Assembly (NCBI RefSeq): GCF_016097555.1
Contig: NC_054707.1
Coordinates: 46,470,692-46,534,691 of the forward strand
Origin: Gigantopelta aegis
Taxonomy: Eukaryota > Mollusca > Gastropoda > Neomphalida > Peltospiridae
Length of the DNA: 64,000 nt
Direction: 5' to 3'
Under the pieces are notes generated by a model. It had not been told where the DNA came from. It saw nothing but the letters and a program-made list of their open reading frames with translations, and searched no databases. Each line of letters starts with the position of its first letter. The first letter of the stretch is position 1. This document shows, piece after piece, positions 39,363-52,129 of the stretch. The position numbers and the translations under genes were made by a program.

Positions 39363-39810
39363 TATACTCTTCAAAAAAAGTTGGGGAACCTGAAATATTA
39401 ATATTAATATCAACTTTTAGACCGAACGTATGTTTTGACCACAGACATCCTAGTAAAGAACGTTCAGGTCCGTTTATGAACACACCAAAACACATTCCAT
39501 AGTTTGCACGTGCATCACACAGTTTCCCCATACACGTGCGTGGGGTGTCATTCTCGATTTTGACAATTTCCAGGAAGGTCGATTAATCACTGTGGAACAT
39601 TATTTTTGTCAATCTTTTTCATTCTGTTGATCATAAAGTTGTTATTGTTTTCTTTTTAGTCATTTTTTTTATTGTTTGAATTTGCGATTTACTAAAGAGA
39701 ACCCGTCAACTTTCAAATTTCACTTCTGACCCCAATCAAGATCTTTTGTGGTCATAAAACCTACTGTAATACTGAACTACCTATTGTAATGTTTGCCCAA
39801 TTAACATTAT
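39363..39810 (+). mobile_element. truncated Tc1-type MITE, inverse of 51107-51641
   Basis: Left end TACTCTTCAAAAAAAGTTGG, then ACATCCTAGTAAAGAACGTT and CACGTGCGTGGGGTGTCATT, matching the 51-kb element in inverse orientation. The far end is missing. Confidence 0.8.
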
Positions 39811-40001
39811 AGTGATTGATATAGTTATTCACTTTCTTGTCCGTGGATCAGTATTTTGTTCAGTGACCTGTGCTTTGTTTTGGACATTTTAGTAACATAA
39901 GGGTATCTTTATATGTGACAATTTCAACAAGGTGTAATTAGTTTTAAGTTTTATTACTGAATAAGTAGCATTTCCCCTTAAAAACCACTTCTATTATCGC
40001 T

Positions 40002-40262
40002 AATAAATGAAAAATGATCATATTGTTTTTAGTACTGCAATGATTAATTGTGAAGTTGATTATTGGCTGTACTGAAGAACAAGTTGCATACATTTTAGGA
40101 GGGTTTTTTTTAATTCACTTTTGATTTTTGCAATTAATTTGCAATCTTGTTATTTGATGTTTATTGTCAGGTTGGAACTGAATATTTTCAGTCCAAAAAG
40201 TGTGAAAATCTGTTTTCTATATAATTGTTTTAAACTGTTTATCATTTATTTTATGAAATAAA
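40002..40262 (+). promoter_or_regulatory. candidate PCYOX1 polyadenylation signals
   Basis: AATAAA at 40002-40007 and again at 40257-40262 (ATGAAATAAATATGG), about 1.3 and 1.6 kb after the stop. Either would put two MITE copies (38815-38932 and 39363-39810) in the 3' UTR. Confidence 0.35.
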
Positions 40263-40815
40263 TATGGTAGTACCAAACAGGTTTCTTTTATAAAAACGGA
40301 ATAGAACTTACTCAGGACCAATGTGCAATATGTTTATAATTTGTATTTGTTATTTACGGGGGAAAATTTATTGATATAAAATTGTGTCCTTTGAAAACAC
40401 ACAAAAAACTTTAAAAGTTGATACAAAACAGTTAGAATGGATCATAAGTCAGGGCTTATAGAATTTGTATACAATTTTACTAAATAATAGTAATAATCAG
40501 ATATGTCACCTAAAAAGACTAACATTTGGAGTGGTGGCAAAATAGACTTAACTGCAACATTTGACTTTTGTTCACTAGCCGTCAGGCATGACACTAGCTG
40601 TTTACTAGCCCAAAATTGAATATCACTAGCCATAGGAGTGGGGATACCATAATCTAGAAGCCCCGATAAGTGAAACCCTTACAACTGATTCATACTATTT
40701 GATGTTTCTTAGCGCTTACCTGGGTAACTAGTCACGTCACGTCGCAGGCTCTGGCTGTCGGTCAAGCACAGAATTCATGTAGTGGCCTTGACACGTCTAT
40801 GTTGGGACAACTTTT

Positions 40816-40927
<112 letters not shown>

Positions 40928-40963
40928 ACAGACCGACCTATACAGATTGAGAGTTAAATGTTT

Positions 40964-41140
40964 TTTTGTTTTGTTTAACGGTACCATTAGAGCACATTGA
41001 TTTATTAATCATCGGCTATTGGATGTCAAACATATATAGTAATTTTGACAGTCAAAGAGAGGAATCCCACAACATTTTTCGATTAATAGCATGGGATGTT
41101 TTATGTGCACCATCCCAGGATAGCACATACCACACAGACT
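40964..41140 (-). mobile_element. SINE family A, headless
   Basis: GTTTAACGGTACCATTAGAG tail and body to CATCCCAGGATAGCACATAC. Confidence 0.75.
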
Positions 41141-41851
41141 GAGAGATGAATGCACGTTAAGAATAAGGTATTGCATCGGGCGTAAGAGCTGTAACAATCT
41201 GCCATAAAAATGTTCAATCTTAATATTTAAAAAGCTACTTATAGTTCTACCCAGCCTCCATGAAAATAATTTGGGTTTGATTTGACATAAAACTAAAAGT
41301 AAAATTGTTTTGGAAATAACAAAAGCCCCACGATTTTTGTGTACAACTTAAAAAAACCCAATAATGGGCTCAGAAATAAATAACTAGTAAATACCACGGT
41401 AAGAGAACGACGTTCTGTAATAGAAACCAGAGAAATCTCAACATCATATACCATTAAGAATATAATTTAATTATTGATACTTTATAATCGTTTGTATGCG
41501 TGTGTTTATTGTACATATTTGAAATTTGTTTATCTTGAGGCCTTTTGTTATTTTTTGTTTAATGTATTTATGCAATAAATTCTACTCTATTAGCTAGTTC
41601 CACTTCACTTGGCAAACTGAGAAAAACAGCACCGGTAATTTGACGACACCGTTAATGTTTCAGAGTAGCTGCCCTTGGTTTATCATTGGCATACATCTCG
41701 CTATACTGTAATAATGATACTACACATTGTCAAAGACCACGATGGAAAGCAGTCAAAATTGTTTTCCTAACGTTTAGCAGAAAATTGATGCTTGAACTAG
41801 AGTTAGGGTTGCGTTCAGCAAGATAGAGCAACGTTCGTCCGACTGATTTTT

Positions 41852-42238
41852 CATGGGCGGATCCAGGAAATATTTTTAGGGGGGGACCAAAAAAGAAGGG
41901 CACATTGACTCGTCAAAAGGGCACCTTACTACAAGTTTTGATATTTACAATTACTATGAATTCCTACAGTTCTACGTCATAATATACTAGCAATAATGAA
42001 GTAAATTGGCGTCACTCGCGTTAGAACCTCAATGGGGCCCCATTGAGACTCCATAACACAGACACATATCTGCAAGCTTGCGCATGTACACGAAAATCTT
42101 GATTTCATTTATCTACAATATAATTATTGTTTACTTTAAAAAAAAAAAATTCTACAAACAAAAAGGGCACTTGAAAAATTTTTGGGGGGACGCGTCCCCC
42201 TGGTCCCCCCCCCCCCCCCCCCCTTGGATCCGCCCATG
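41852..42238. mobile_element. TIR element with CATGGGCGGATCCA ends
   Basis: CATGGGCGGATCCAGG at the left, TTGGATCCGCCCATG at the right. Contains GGGGGGGACC and GGACGCGTCCCCCTGG plus a C18 run near the right end. About 390 bp. Confidence 0.8.
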
Positions 42239-42527
42239 TTTTTGCGTTTCATTTAAACAAAATGTCCACATTAGGAGCCAGTAAAATTGGTTCGCGAACG
42301 TTAGCAGTGCATGCAGTCGTGTATTGTGATTTACACGACTCCATGTTGTAATGTACTAATACGAGGGCACTACTATTAATACCAGTAATTTATAAATATT
42401 GGAATACACCGGCTGATTCAAAGCGACACTAGTCTCCAAACTAAGCTGTATGACAAAAGGGATCATTTCACTAGTCAGTTTTCCCTTTATGTCGAGCAAT
42501 ATACCTTCTACTCCAGCTTTTGGAACA

Positions 42528-42853
42528 AGGAAGGAAATGTTTTATTTAACGACGCACTCAACACATTTTATTTACGGTTATATTGTTTAAGGACCACACC
42601 GATATTGAGGGAGGAAACCCGCAGTCGCCACTTCATGAGCTACTCTTTTTTTTTCGATTAGCAGCAAGGGATCTTTTATATGCACCATCCCATAGACAGG
42701 ATAGCACATACCACGGCCTTTGATGTACCAGTCGTAGTGCACTGGCTGGAACGAGAAATAGCCCAATGGGCTCACTGACGGGGATCGACCGGGCATCAAG
42801 CGAGCTCTTTACCACTGGGCTACGTCTCTTCCCCCCCCCCCCCCCCCCCCCCC
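42528..42853 (-). mobile_element. SINE family B ending in poly-C
   Basis: GGAAATGTTTTATTTAACGA to the head complement TTACCACTGGGCTACGTCTC, immediately followed by a C22-class run. Confidence 0.85.
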
Positions 42854-43654
42854 AAACTTTTGGTGTCTACATATCGCAACTTCTAAGATACCCCAGGGCA
42901 AGCTCATTGTATGCAGATTTCAAACAACATCCATATCAGTCTGGCACAGAAGTTGTTCCATGGAGGGTTATGATGTCCAGGGACTCCTGAGGGCATTCGA
43001 AAAGTTTTTAGAGTAGACATTTGGAGGCCATATTATCTACTAAATACTGACCAAAACTTTCCATATTGAACTTGTTAATACGTTCTTAACTTTTTAGTGA
43101 ACACTTGCACACGAAGTGACTGGGCAGAATTTTGAAAATAGCAATTAGTAAAGAAGTTAATAAATAAAATAAAATAAAAATAAAAAGGTTACACGCCAAA
43201 AATAAAAAAAGAATTGACTGCTCGGCCGAATATTTATATAATTTTGATCATTTTAGGACAGTCCAAAATTAAATAAGAGAAAGAAGAGAGGATCGGACTA
43301 TTTAATAATATTTAAAAAAAGAAGTAATTTCGACATAAAATTTTGAACGCAGATCTAAAAGTTTAAAGTCCGATCGAGTTATAACGGTGATTCACGAGTG
43401 CATGCCATTAAAGAGCTATGTCCGGTGCTAGTAAACTAGTCTGAGTGGCAGTCCTCTTTGCGGCGAAAGAAGGATGGAATTTCCAGTAAAGGATGTACTG
43501 AGTGGCTGTATTCCTATAGACGAGGCAATATTTTGCCAAATTTCCATTCAACTCTGCATTTTGCAGAGATACGGCCCTGACCGTGTATTACGGGTTTGTG
43601 GGTCAGATTTATGCATCTTGTTTTTTGTGTGTTTTTATTTTATTATTATTATTT

Positions 43655-43730
43655 TTATTATTTTTTTTTTTTTTTTGGGGTTGTGTGTGGGTGTGTGGGT
43701 GGTGGTGGTGGTGGTGGGGGGGGGGGTCCA
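43655..43730. repeat. T-rich then G-rich low-complexity block
   Basis: A T15-class run, then GGGTGTGTGGGTGGTGGTGG and a G10 run. Confidence 0.9.
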
Positions 43731-44431
43731 GTTACTAGTTCCACGTCCCGATACGTTGTGCATTTAACTGTATTGTGATGTCACATAGACAAATATGTAT
43801 GTGAAATCACTGTACACTAACACTTAGCACCAGTGTTAGAAAAATGCACATGATTACAAGTCTTTGTTCACTCCCAGATTTGTTCGATTGGTATAGGAAT
43901 GGTTACAGTCGTTTTGCATGTGTATATAGTTATTGTTTTGTGAAATTTAGCATTTTTGTCCAGTGGTAATTTAGATGGGTTTCAGTAACGGGTTAGTAGT
44001 CTGGTTGCAAAAACAAATTTACGGGAAAAAAGTAAAGGAAAATTGTTTTTTAGTTTGTCTGAATCAGTACACCCTCAGTACGCCTCAGAAAAAATCGCCA
44101 TGTCTAGGGCTTGGGGAATTTTATTTACAGCACTTTGAAATTAGATCTGCAAAACCTAAGTGTCACCGATAGGGATAACAAATTTACGGTTTCGGTCACT
44201 TGTAGTATTTTATATCGAAAAAAATTGGCAAGAAGTTACAAATATAATTACCCTTTACTGTTGTATGTGGAAGGACTTGATATGGTGATGCTATCATGAT
44301 CAAATCCAAGATGGCTGCCATTTTGGCGGAAAAAACTAAAATATTGTTTGGTGGTCAGCTCAAATCATTCTAACTCATCAAAAGCAACTGAAACTAATTA
44401 TAATGAAGTTTTTATTAACTCTATTACAGAT

Positions 44432-44830
44432 AGTGAGCTCCGTGGTCTAGTGTATAAGCTGCTGGACAATCAAGCTGACGACAGTGGTTCAAATCCCGTC
44501 AAAGCTGGCTCACACATTCATTCATCTTTCTCATCTATCACCCTCTGCCTATCATTCTCATTATCTTAATATAAAAAACTTTCCAATTTCTCCCACGATT
44601 TCAATCTGTTTCGACCCTTTCTGTCAATTTCCTCCGACTCTGTCTTCTGAGCTGTCCACACCATCGCCTACTTGTCTCAACTTCCTCCACGGGTGCAGTC
44701 TCTGTGTATATCCCTGCACCCACCTGGCATCCTCGTCCTCTGCCGCTAATAAAGCTGGTCTGACCCACGGCACTAACTAACGACCGCCGGTAGTAGGGGT
44801 GCATAGTAGATGGTTACAAGTGCCTCTTAA
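44432..44830 (+). mobile_element. tRNA-headed SINE, family F
   Basis: GAGCTCCGTGGTCTAGTGTA (box A-like) and GTGGTTCAAATCCCGTC (box B-like), then a pyrimidine-rich body. Distinct from families A to C. Confidence 0.55.
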
Positions 44831-45040
44831 CAATGCCAGAAGTAACTACTGAACACTCCCCGAAGTGGTCAGACTAAGCCCACAACAGGTGTTTGGCAAC
44901 AGGTGTGTGGCACAGATAGCCACAAGAGACAAGCACCTGTCGCGGATGGAGAGACAAGAGCTGGGATGTGGAGGTGGACAGCGAAAGAAGTTGAAAGATA
45001 GGAGGAGTTGCCAGGGGCACTGGGATTAAAACAAAAAAGA

Positions 45041-45062
45041 CCCCCCCCCCCCCCCAAAAAAA
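45041..45062. repeat. poly-C then poly-A
   Basis: C16-class run directly followed by a run of A. Confidence 0.9.
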
Positions 45063-45560
45063 AAAACTACAAAAAACACCCCTCTATTACACATACTAAT
45101 GATTTGGCATGACTTTGTTAGGTAATTGAATCTATTGTGACATGGGTTCGAATCCTGAAGACGACAATAAAGGTTAATGATAATTGTATTCAACCTTTTC
45201 ATAAAAGGACTAAACATTTTATTTATAATAATAAAAACAGGTAGAATGTTACATAAGTGATTACTCTTTACTGGAGTCTATGGGTAAATTTGATATGATA
45301 ACACAATCATGATGAAATCCAAGATGGCGGCCATTTTGACGGGGAAAAGGACAATATTGTTTTCTAGTTAAAATCATTTGAAACTGCTTGCAATGTGCAC
45401 ACCGATTATAAAGGTCTAATAAATTTTAATTTATGATAATAAGATTACTAAAAGGTTACAAAAATTACTATTTACTAAAATACATTGGCCAATTTGATGT
45501 AATTATGTTATCATGATAAAATCCAAGATGGCGTCCATAGCAACGAAAATGTTTTCCATT

Positions 45561-46611
45561 TATTCTATATCATTCTTGTTAAACATTTGAAATTGGTTTG
45601 TAATGTAATTTCATCTATCATGCAGCTCCATACTGTTTGTCTGAATTTCTTTTGTTTCTTTTTATCCCTTTTTTTAGGGGATGGGGTGTGGGGTGTGAAC
45701 AGGGGTTTGAATCTTGAAGAGGATAACTTGTTTTCATATTAATTATTTTCAACCGTTTTATGCACGTAATTATTCAGCAATGGTTGCAGCAGTTTTAATA
45801 GATCACTCAGTGGCAATCTCCAGCAGATTTTATTCGATGCATTAACAAGCCAGCAGGTTTGTCCGATATTGTTCGAGATTCGAGTTGTTCAGTGCATCTA
45901 GTGGATTTACAACTGTCCAGTGTTTGTTTATGTCTGTCATCACTGATTCACGTTTAAATCAAGCATAGCTTACTTATGGTACTTCCAAAATATCAAATCT
46001 AGGAATAAAAATCATGTTATCCCGAAGTTCTAATTACCGGGCTAAAATGAATTCAATAGGAGCCCACTAGTTTTTCCGTTGTTCATCTGTAGACCTTATT
46101 GACACATATGTTACTTTTATAATATTCCTGTGATGCAGAACTAATACCAAGATGCGCATGTCATTTGCAGATTGCTGACATAATCTAGTACAGCAGATAC
46201 AAACTTGTGTTTCAAGTGGTGAATGACCACAGCAATGAAAGTATCTTTAATGATGATGTTAGCAAAGAATGTTTTCTGATCCTAATTCAGGCAGCTATGA
46301 AAGTCCCCATCTTTGATGATGACTAAAAACTGAACTGATTGCTTCACTCATGTTTGTGATCCTTAGTTGAAAACTCGGGATTTCCATGGTATATAAAAGT
46401 ACACTGGCCAAAGTACTGTTTGAAGGTAAATAAATACTGCTTGAAGATTTATTGTATTTGGTGCGGTGCAACCTGAAGTGGAGTGGTGTATAGAAAAGTG
46501 GAATTCTATCCCATCCGAAACGGAGTGCCGAAGAATTTCATGTATTAATTGTTAAAAATAGTGCAAAGTATGCTTTGAATGGTGATAATATTTTAATTTA
46601 TGTCCTACCCC
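45561..46611. other. no feature recognised
   Basis: No ORF or repeat that I can name. GGGTTTGAATCTTGAAGAGG near 45703 resembles the box B-like word in the neighbouring repeat family. Confidence 0.35.
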
Positions 46612-46695
46612 TTTACCATTTATGACACCCGATAGCCGATGTGTATTTTTGTGCATGGGTGTCGTTAAACATTCATTCATTCATTCATTCATACC
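46612..46695 (+). mobile_element. LINE-type 3' tail
   Basis: CCATTTATGACACCCGATAG, CCGATGTGTATTTTTGTGC, GGGTGTCGTTAAAC and five ATTC units. Same as 6991-7062. Confidence 0.7.
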
Positions 46696-47054
46696 CCGAC
46701 TTTGCTGACATTTCATTTCATCTGTCGACAAGTTCGGAATTTAGACTAAACGCATTCATTGTGGCCAATTTGTATATATATTTTTTAAATCTTGGCTTGT
46801 TCTTTTTATAGTTATTTGGGGCTGGTGAATAGTAATTTCCTCTCATAAATCTGGCTTCAGTATATCAAGACTGGAAACCTTTTTGGATCTTTTTTATTTT
46901 TATTTCTCCTCCATCCAGAACTGCTTACTGAAAACATCCGTAATACAAAAAAAAAAAAAAAATAATAATAATAAAAATAATTTTAAAAAATTAATTTTTT
47001 TTACAGGAATTGGGTGAATTAAATTTTTATTCCATTCTCCGACATTGCCTCTTT

Positions 47055-47091
<37 letters not shown>

Positions 47092-47937
47092 TAATCCTAA
47101 ACAAAAACAACAAAAAATGTGGCCTTTCTGTCTATTCCATTCGGTTATTGTTAGCTATCTCAGATTAGAATTGACGAGAGCTTCCAGAGCAGTACTTTCA
47201 TTGGGAAATGTACATACGTTTTCCATTTGCTGCATTTGTATGCTCACTAATCATATCAAAGTGAATGGTCATGTATTTTTAAAAATGAGATGCATATACA
47301 CTTACTGCCTCTACCACATTGGGTTGTGTCAAGAACCAGCAAATTATTGGTATTGTTCTGCATCACTGGAAAGATGATACAATAAACATATCTGTTCATA
47401 AATGCCATTGGAGGAACAAGGTGTAAAGTAGTGGGCCTTCTACATTTCACACAATGAATGATGTCATCGATGCTTAACCCAATTGTTAGACAAAACTATT
47501 TTGTTTTAAACATGAAGTGGGTGTGACACGATATCATCATTTTGGTATAGTACTTGACTGCTCAATTGGGGAGAGAGTTGACAAATTATAGGCAGCTTAA
47601 GACACTCCGAGGTAGTATTTATTTTTTATTTTTGGCTGTTTGAGGACAAAAATTGTAAGGTGCTGACTCTGATGACAGTTCGCTTTTACAAGTACCAGAC
47701 ATTGATTGCACTGTTAAACATCTTGGACCAGTAGCGAGTGCCAATCAATGGTACCTACCACGAATTTCAACAGTCACTGACTATTTATGTAAACTAGTCA
47801 ATGGATTAAACTGGACACTGTGCGTTTGACCCACCTTGGCAATATGGTAATTTCATATTCGTGTTAACAATAACGGACATGAACAAACACTGGAGTTACA
47901 GATGTAAAAGCCAAAGTCCCAACCGATCTCATAAGAA
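46696..47937. other. low-complexity and unassigned
   Basis: A16 and A29-class runs at 46948 and 47059. The remainder shows no coding or repeat structure that I can support. Confidence 0.4.
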
Positions 47938-50900
47938 CCTGTAAACATGTTTGGATCGTGTCAGTGAGTGATTCATCAAACAACCTGTAAACATGTTTGG
48001 ATCGTGCCAGTAAGTGATTCATCACACAACCTGTAAACATGTTTGGATCGTGTCAATGAGTGATTCATCAAACAACCTGTAAACATGATCGTGCCAGTGA
48101 GTGATTCATCAAACAACCTGTAAACATGTTTGGATCGTGCCAATGAGTGATTCATCAAACAACCTGTAAACATGATCGTGCCAGTGAGTGATTCATCAAA
48201 CAACCTGTAAACATGTTTGGATCGTGTCAATGAGTGATTCATCAAACAACCTGTAAACATGTTTGGATCGTGTCAATGAGTGATTCATCACACAACCTGT
48301 AAACATGTTTGGATCGCGTCAATGAGTGATTCATTAAACAACCTGTAAACATCATCGTGCCAGTAAGTGATTCATCACACAACCTGTAAACATGTTTTGA
48401 TCGCGTCAATGAGTGATTCATCAAACAACCTGTAAACATGTTTGGATCGTGCCAGTGAGTGATTCATCAAACAACCTGTAAACATGTTTGGATCGTGTCA
48501 ATGAGTGATTCATCACACAACCTGTAAACATGTTTGGATCGCGTCAATGAGTGATTCATTAAACAACCTGTAAACATCATCGTGCCAGTAAGTGATTCAT
48601 CACACAACCTGTAAACATGTTTTGATCGCGTCAATGAGTGATTCATCAAACAACCTGTAAACATGTTTGGATCGTGCCAGTGAGTGATTCATCAAACAAC
48701 CTGTAAACATGTTTGGATCGTGCCAATGAGTGATTCATCACACAACCTGTAAACATGATCGTGTCAGTGAGTGATTCATCAAACAACCCGTAAACATGTT
48801 TGGATCGTGTCAATGAGTGATTCATCACACAACCTGTAAACATGCTTGGATCGCGCCAATGAGTGATTCATTAAACAACCTGTAAACATCATCGTGCCAG
48901 TAAGTGATTCATCACACAACCTGTAAACATGTTTGGATCGTGCCAGTGAGTGATTCATCAGACAACCTGTATACATGTTTGGATCGCGTCAATGAGTGAT
49001 TCATCAAACAACCTGTAAACATGTTTGGATCGTGTCAATGAGTGATTCATCACACAACCTGTAAACATGTTTGGATCGTGCCAGTGAGTGATTCATCAAA
49101 CAACCTGTAAACATGTTTCGATCGCGTCAATGAGTGATTCATCACACAACCTGTAAACATGTTTGGATCTTGTCAATGAGTGATTCATCACACAACCTGT
49201 AAACATGTTTGGATCGTGTCAATGAGTGATTCATCACACAACCTGTAAACATCATCGTGCCAGTAAGTGATTCATCACACAACCTGTAAACATGTTTGGG
49301 TCGTGTCAATGAGTGATTCATCAAACAACCTGTAAACATGTTTGGATCGCGTCAATGAGTGATTCATCAAACAACCTGTAAACATGTTTGGATCGTGCCA
49401 GTCAGGATTCATCACACAACCTGCAAACATGTTTGGATCGCGTCAATGAGTGATTCATCAAACAACCTGTAAACATGATCGCGTCAATGAGTGATTCATC
49501 AAACAACCTGTAAACATGATCGTGTCAATGAGTGATTCATCAAACAACCTGTAAACATGATCGTGCCAGTGAGTGATTCATCAAACAACCTGTAAACATG
49601 TTTGGATCGTGCCAGTGAGTGATTCATCAAACAACCTGTAAACATGTTTGGATCGTGTGAATGAGTGATTCATCAAACAACCTGTAAACATCATCGTGCC
49701 AGTAAGTGATTCATCACACAACCTGTAAACATGTTTGGATCGTGTCAATGAGTGATTCATCAAACAACCTGTAAACATGTTTGGATCGCGTCAATGAGTG
49801 ATTCATCAAACAACCTGTAAACATGTTTGGATCGTGTCAATGAGTGATTCATCACACAACCTGTAAACATCATCGTGCCAGTAAGTGATTCATCACACAA
49901 CCTGTAAACATGTTTGGGTCGTGTCAATGAGTGATTCATCAAACAACCTGTAAACATGTTTGGATCGCGTCAATGAGTGATTCATCAAACAACCTGTAAA
50001 CATGTTTGGATCGTGCCAGTCAGGATTCATCACACAACCTGCAAACATGTTTGGATCGCGTCAATGAGTGATTCATCAAACAACCTGTAAACATGATCGC
50101 GTCAATGAGTGATTCATCAAACAACCTGTAAACATGATCGTGTCAATGAGTGATTCATCAAACAACCTGTAAACATGATCGTGCCAGTGAGTGATTCATC
50201 AAACAACCTGTAAACATGTTTGGATCGTGCCAGTGAGTGATTCATCAAACAACCTGTAAACATGTTTGGATCGTGTGAATGAGTGATTCATCAAACAACC
50301 TGTAAACATCATCGTGCCAGTAAGTGATTCATCACACAACCTGTAAACATGTTTGGATCGTGTCAATGAGTGATTCATCAAACAACCTGTAAACATGTTT
50401 GGATCGCGTCAATGAGTGATTCATCAAACAACCTGTGAACATGTTTGGATCGTGCCAGTGAGTGATTCATCAAACAACCTGTAAACATGATCGTGCCAAT
50501 GAGTGATTCATCAAACAACCTGTAAACATGTTTGGATCGTGCCAGTGAGTGATTCATCAAACAACCTGTAAACATGATCGTGTCAATGAGTGATTCATCA
50601 AACAACCTGTAAACATGATCGTGCCAGTGAGTGATTCATCAAACAACCTGTAAACATGATCGTGGCAGTGAGTGATTCATCAAACAACCTGTAAACATGT
50701 TTGGATCGCGTCAATGAGTGATTTATCAAACAACCTGTAAACATGTTTGGATCGTGCCAGTGAGTGATTCATCAAACAACCTGTAAACATGATCGTGCCA
50801 GTGAGTGATTCATCAAACAACATGTAAGCATGTTTGGATCGTGCCAGTGAGTGATTCATCAAACAACCTGTAAACATGATCGTGCCAGTGAGTGATTCAC

Positions 50901-51000
50901 CAAACAACCTGTAAACATGTTTCGATCGCGTCAATGAGTGATTCATCAAACAACCTGTAAACATGTTTGGATCGTGCCAATGAGTGATTTATTAAAACAA
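47938..51000. repeat. 46/41-bp satellite, about 68 copies, with higher-order repeats
   Basis: Unit: CCTGTAAACATGTTTGGATC, GTGCCAGTGAGTGATTCATC, AAACAA (46 bp). A 41-bp variant lacks TTTGG. Variants (CACACAA, ATCATCG, GCGTCAATG) recur in order: a 618-bp block is repeated (for example the truncated unit CAGTCAGGATTC at 49400 and 50018) and a 225-bp block repeats near 48242 and 48467. Minus-strand ORFs across it only read the unit. Confidence 0.97.
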
Positions 51001-51106
51001 TTGTTTCTTGAAAAGGTGGAACATAATTAACAGACGTCGGGAGTGTGTATAAGGAGTACTGCCCCCATCCACAAAACTCTGAAAATAATCAAATTTAAAA
51101 CCAAAT

Positions 51107-51641
51107 TATACTCTTCAAAATGAGTAGAGGAACTCTAATAAGAATTTACAATTGCCAAAATTGTAAGATATATTAGCTGTGGGGAATGGTTATATGATAA
51201 TAGTGAATTAATTGGGCAAACATTACAACCGATAGTTCAGTATTACAGTACGTTTTATGACCACCAAAGATCTTGAAGGACGATTGGGGTCAGAATTGAA
51301 ATTTGAAAGTTGACTCTTTTTTATCAGCAAATCGCAAATTTAAACAATAAAAATGACTAAAAACAAAACAATAACAACTGTATGATCAACAGAATGAAAA
51401 AGATTGACAGAAATAATGTTCCACAGTGATTAATGGACCTTCAAAATCGAAATGAATTGTCAAAATCGAGAATAACACCCCACGCACGTGTACGGGGCAA
51501 CTGCGTGATGCATGTGCGAACTATGGAATGTGTTTCGGTGTGTTAATAAACAGACCTGAACGTTCTTTACTAGGATGTCTGTGGTCAAAACGTATGTTTT
51601 AATATTTCAGGTTCCCCTACTTTTTTTGAAGACTATATTAT
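51107..51641. mobile_element. Tc1-type MITE, complete
   Basis: Left ATACTCTTCAAAATGAGTAG then AGGAACTC; right GGTTCCCCTACTTTTTTTGA then AGACTATA. TA at both borders. 535 bp, no ORF. An inverse partial copy is at 39363-39810. Confidence 0.8.
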
Positions 51642-51709
51642 ACAACTTCTCCCTCCCCTGCCCCAAGTTGCTGTCATCTTCTGATGCCTATGTATTTACC
51701 TACTGAACT

Positions 51710-52096
51710 GACCGGCCACGGTGGCGTCGTGGCAGGCCATCGGTCTACAGGCTGGTAGGTACTGGGTTCGGATCCCAGTCGAGGCATGGGATTTTTAATC
51801 CAGATACCGACTCCAAACCCTGAGTGAGTGCTCCGCAAGGCTCAATGGGTAGGTGTAAACCACTTGCACCGACCAGTGATCCATAACTGGTTCAACAAAG
51901 GCCATGGTTTTTGCTATCCTGCCTGTGGGAAGCGCAAATAAAAGATCCCTTGCTGCCAATCGGAAGAGTAGCCCATGTAATGGCGACAGCGGGTTTCCTC
52001 TCAAAAATCTGTGTGGTCCTTAACCATATGTCTGACGCCATATAACCGTAAATAAAATGTGTTGAGTGCGTCGTTAAATAAAACATTTCTTTCTTT
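51710..52096 (+). mobile_element. SINE family C, complete
   Basis: Head ACGGTGGCGTCGTGGCAGGC, box B TGGGTTCGGATCCCAGTC, then TTGCACCGACCAGTGATCC and the family B body and tail (TGCGTCGTTAAATAAAACAT). Best-preserved family C copy. Confidence 0.9.
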
Positions 52097-52129
52097 ACGT
52101 CCTGAAATTCATACCAAATTATTAAGATC

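Larger units (their letters stand above)
43970..45560 (+). repeat. repeat block with AAGATGGCGGC cores, plus-strand arm
   Basis: A leading unit (AAATCGCCATGTCTAGGGCT ... TACAGCACTTTGAAATTAGA) is followed by cores at about 44306 (CCAAGATGGCTGCCATTTTG), 45322 (CCAAGATGGCGGCCATTTTG) and 45523 (CCAAGATGGCGTCC), each preceded by a TTACTCTTTACTG-like stretch and an ATCATGAT word. A SINE interrupts it at 44432-44830. The inverse arm is 52130-53290. Confidence 0.75.

Noticed and set aside
47976..50964. Series of minus-strand ORFs reading MFTGCLMNHSLTRSKHVYRL
   Set aside because: They are the 46/41-bp satellite in successive frames; identical ORFs at 618-bp spacing reflect block duplication, not genes.
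47938..51000. CRISPR-like repeat array
   Set aside because: Units are contiguous with no unique spacers, and the genome is animal.
51710..51790. tRNA gene
   Set aside because: Box A and box B are present but the segment is the head of a repeated SINE; no clean cloverleaf. The same holds for the other SINE heads.
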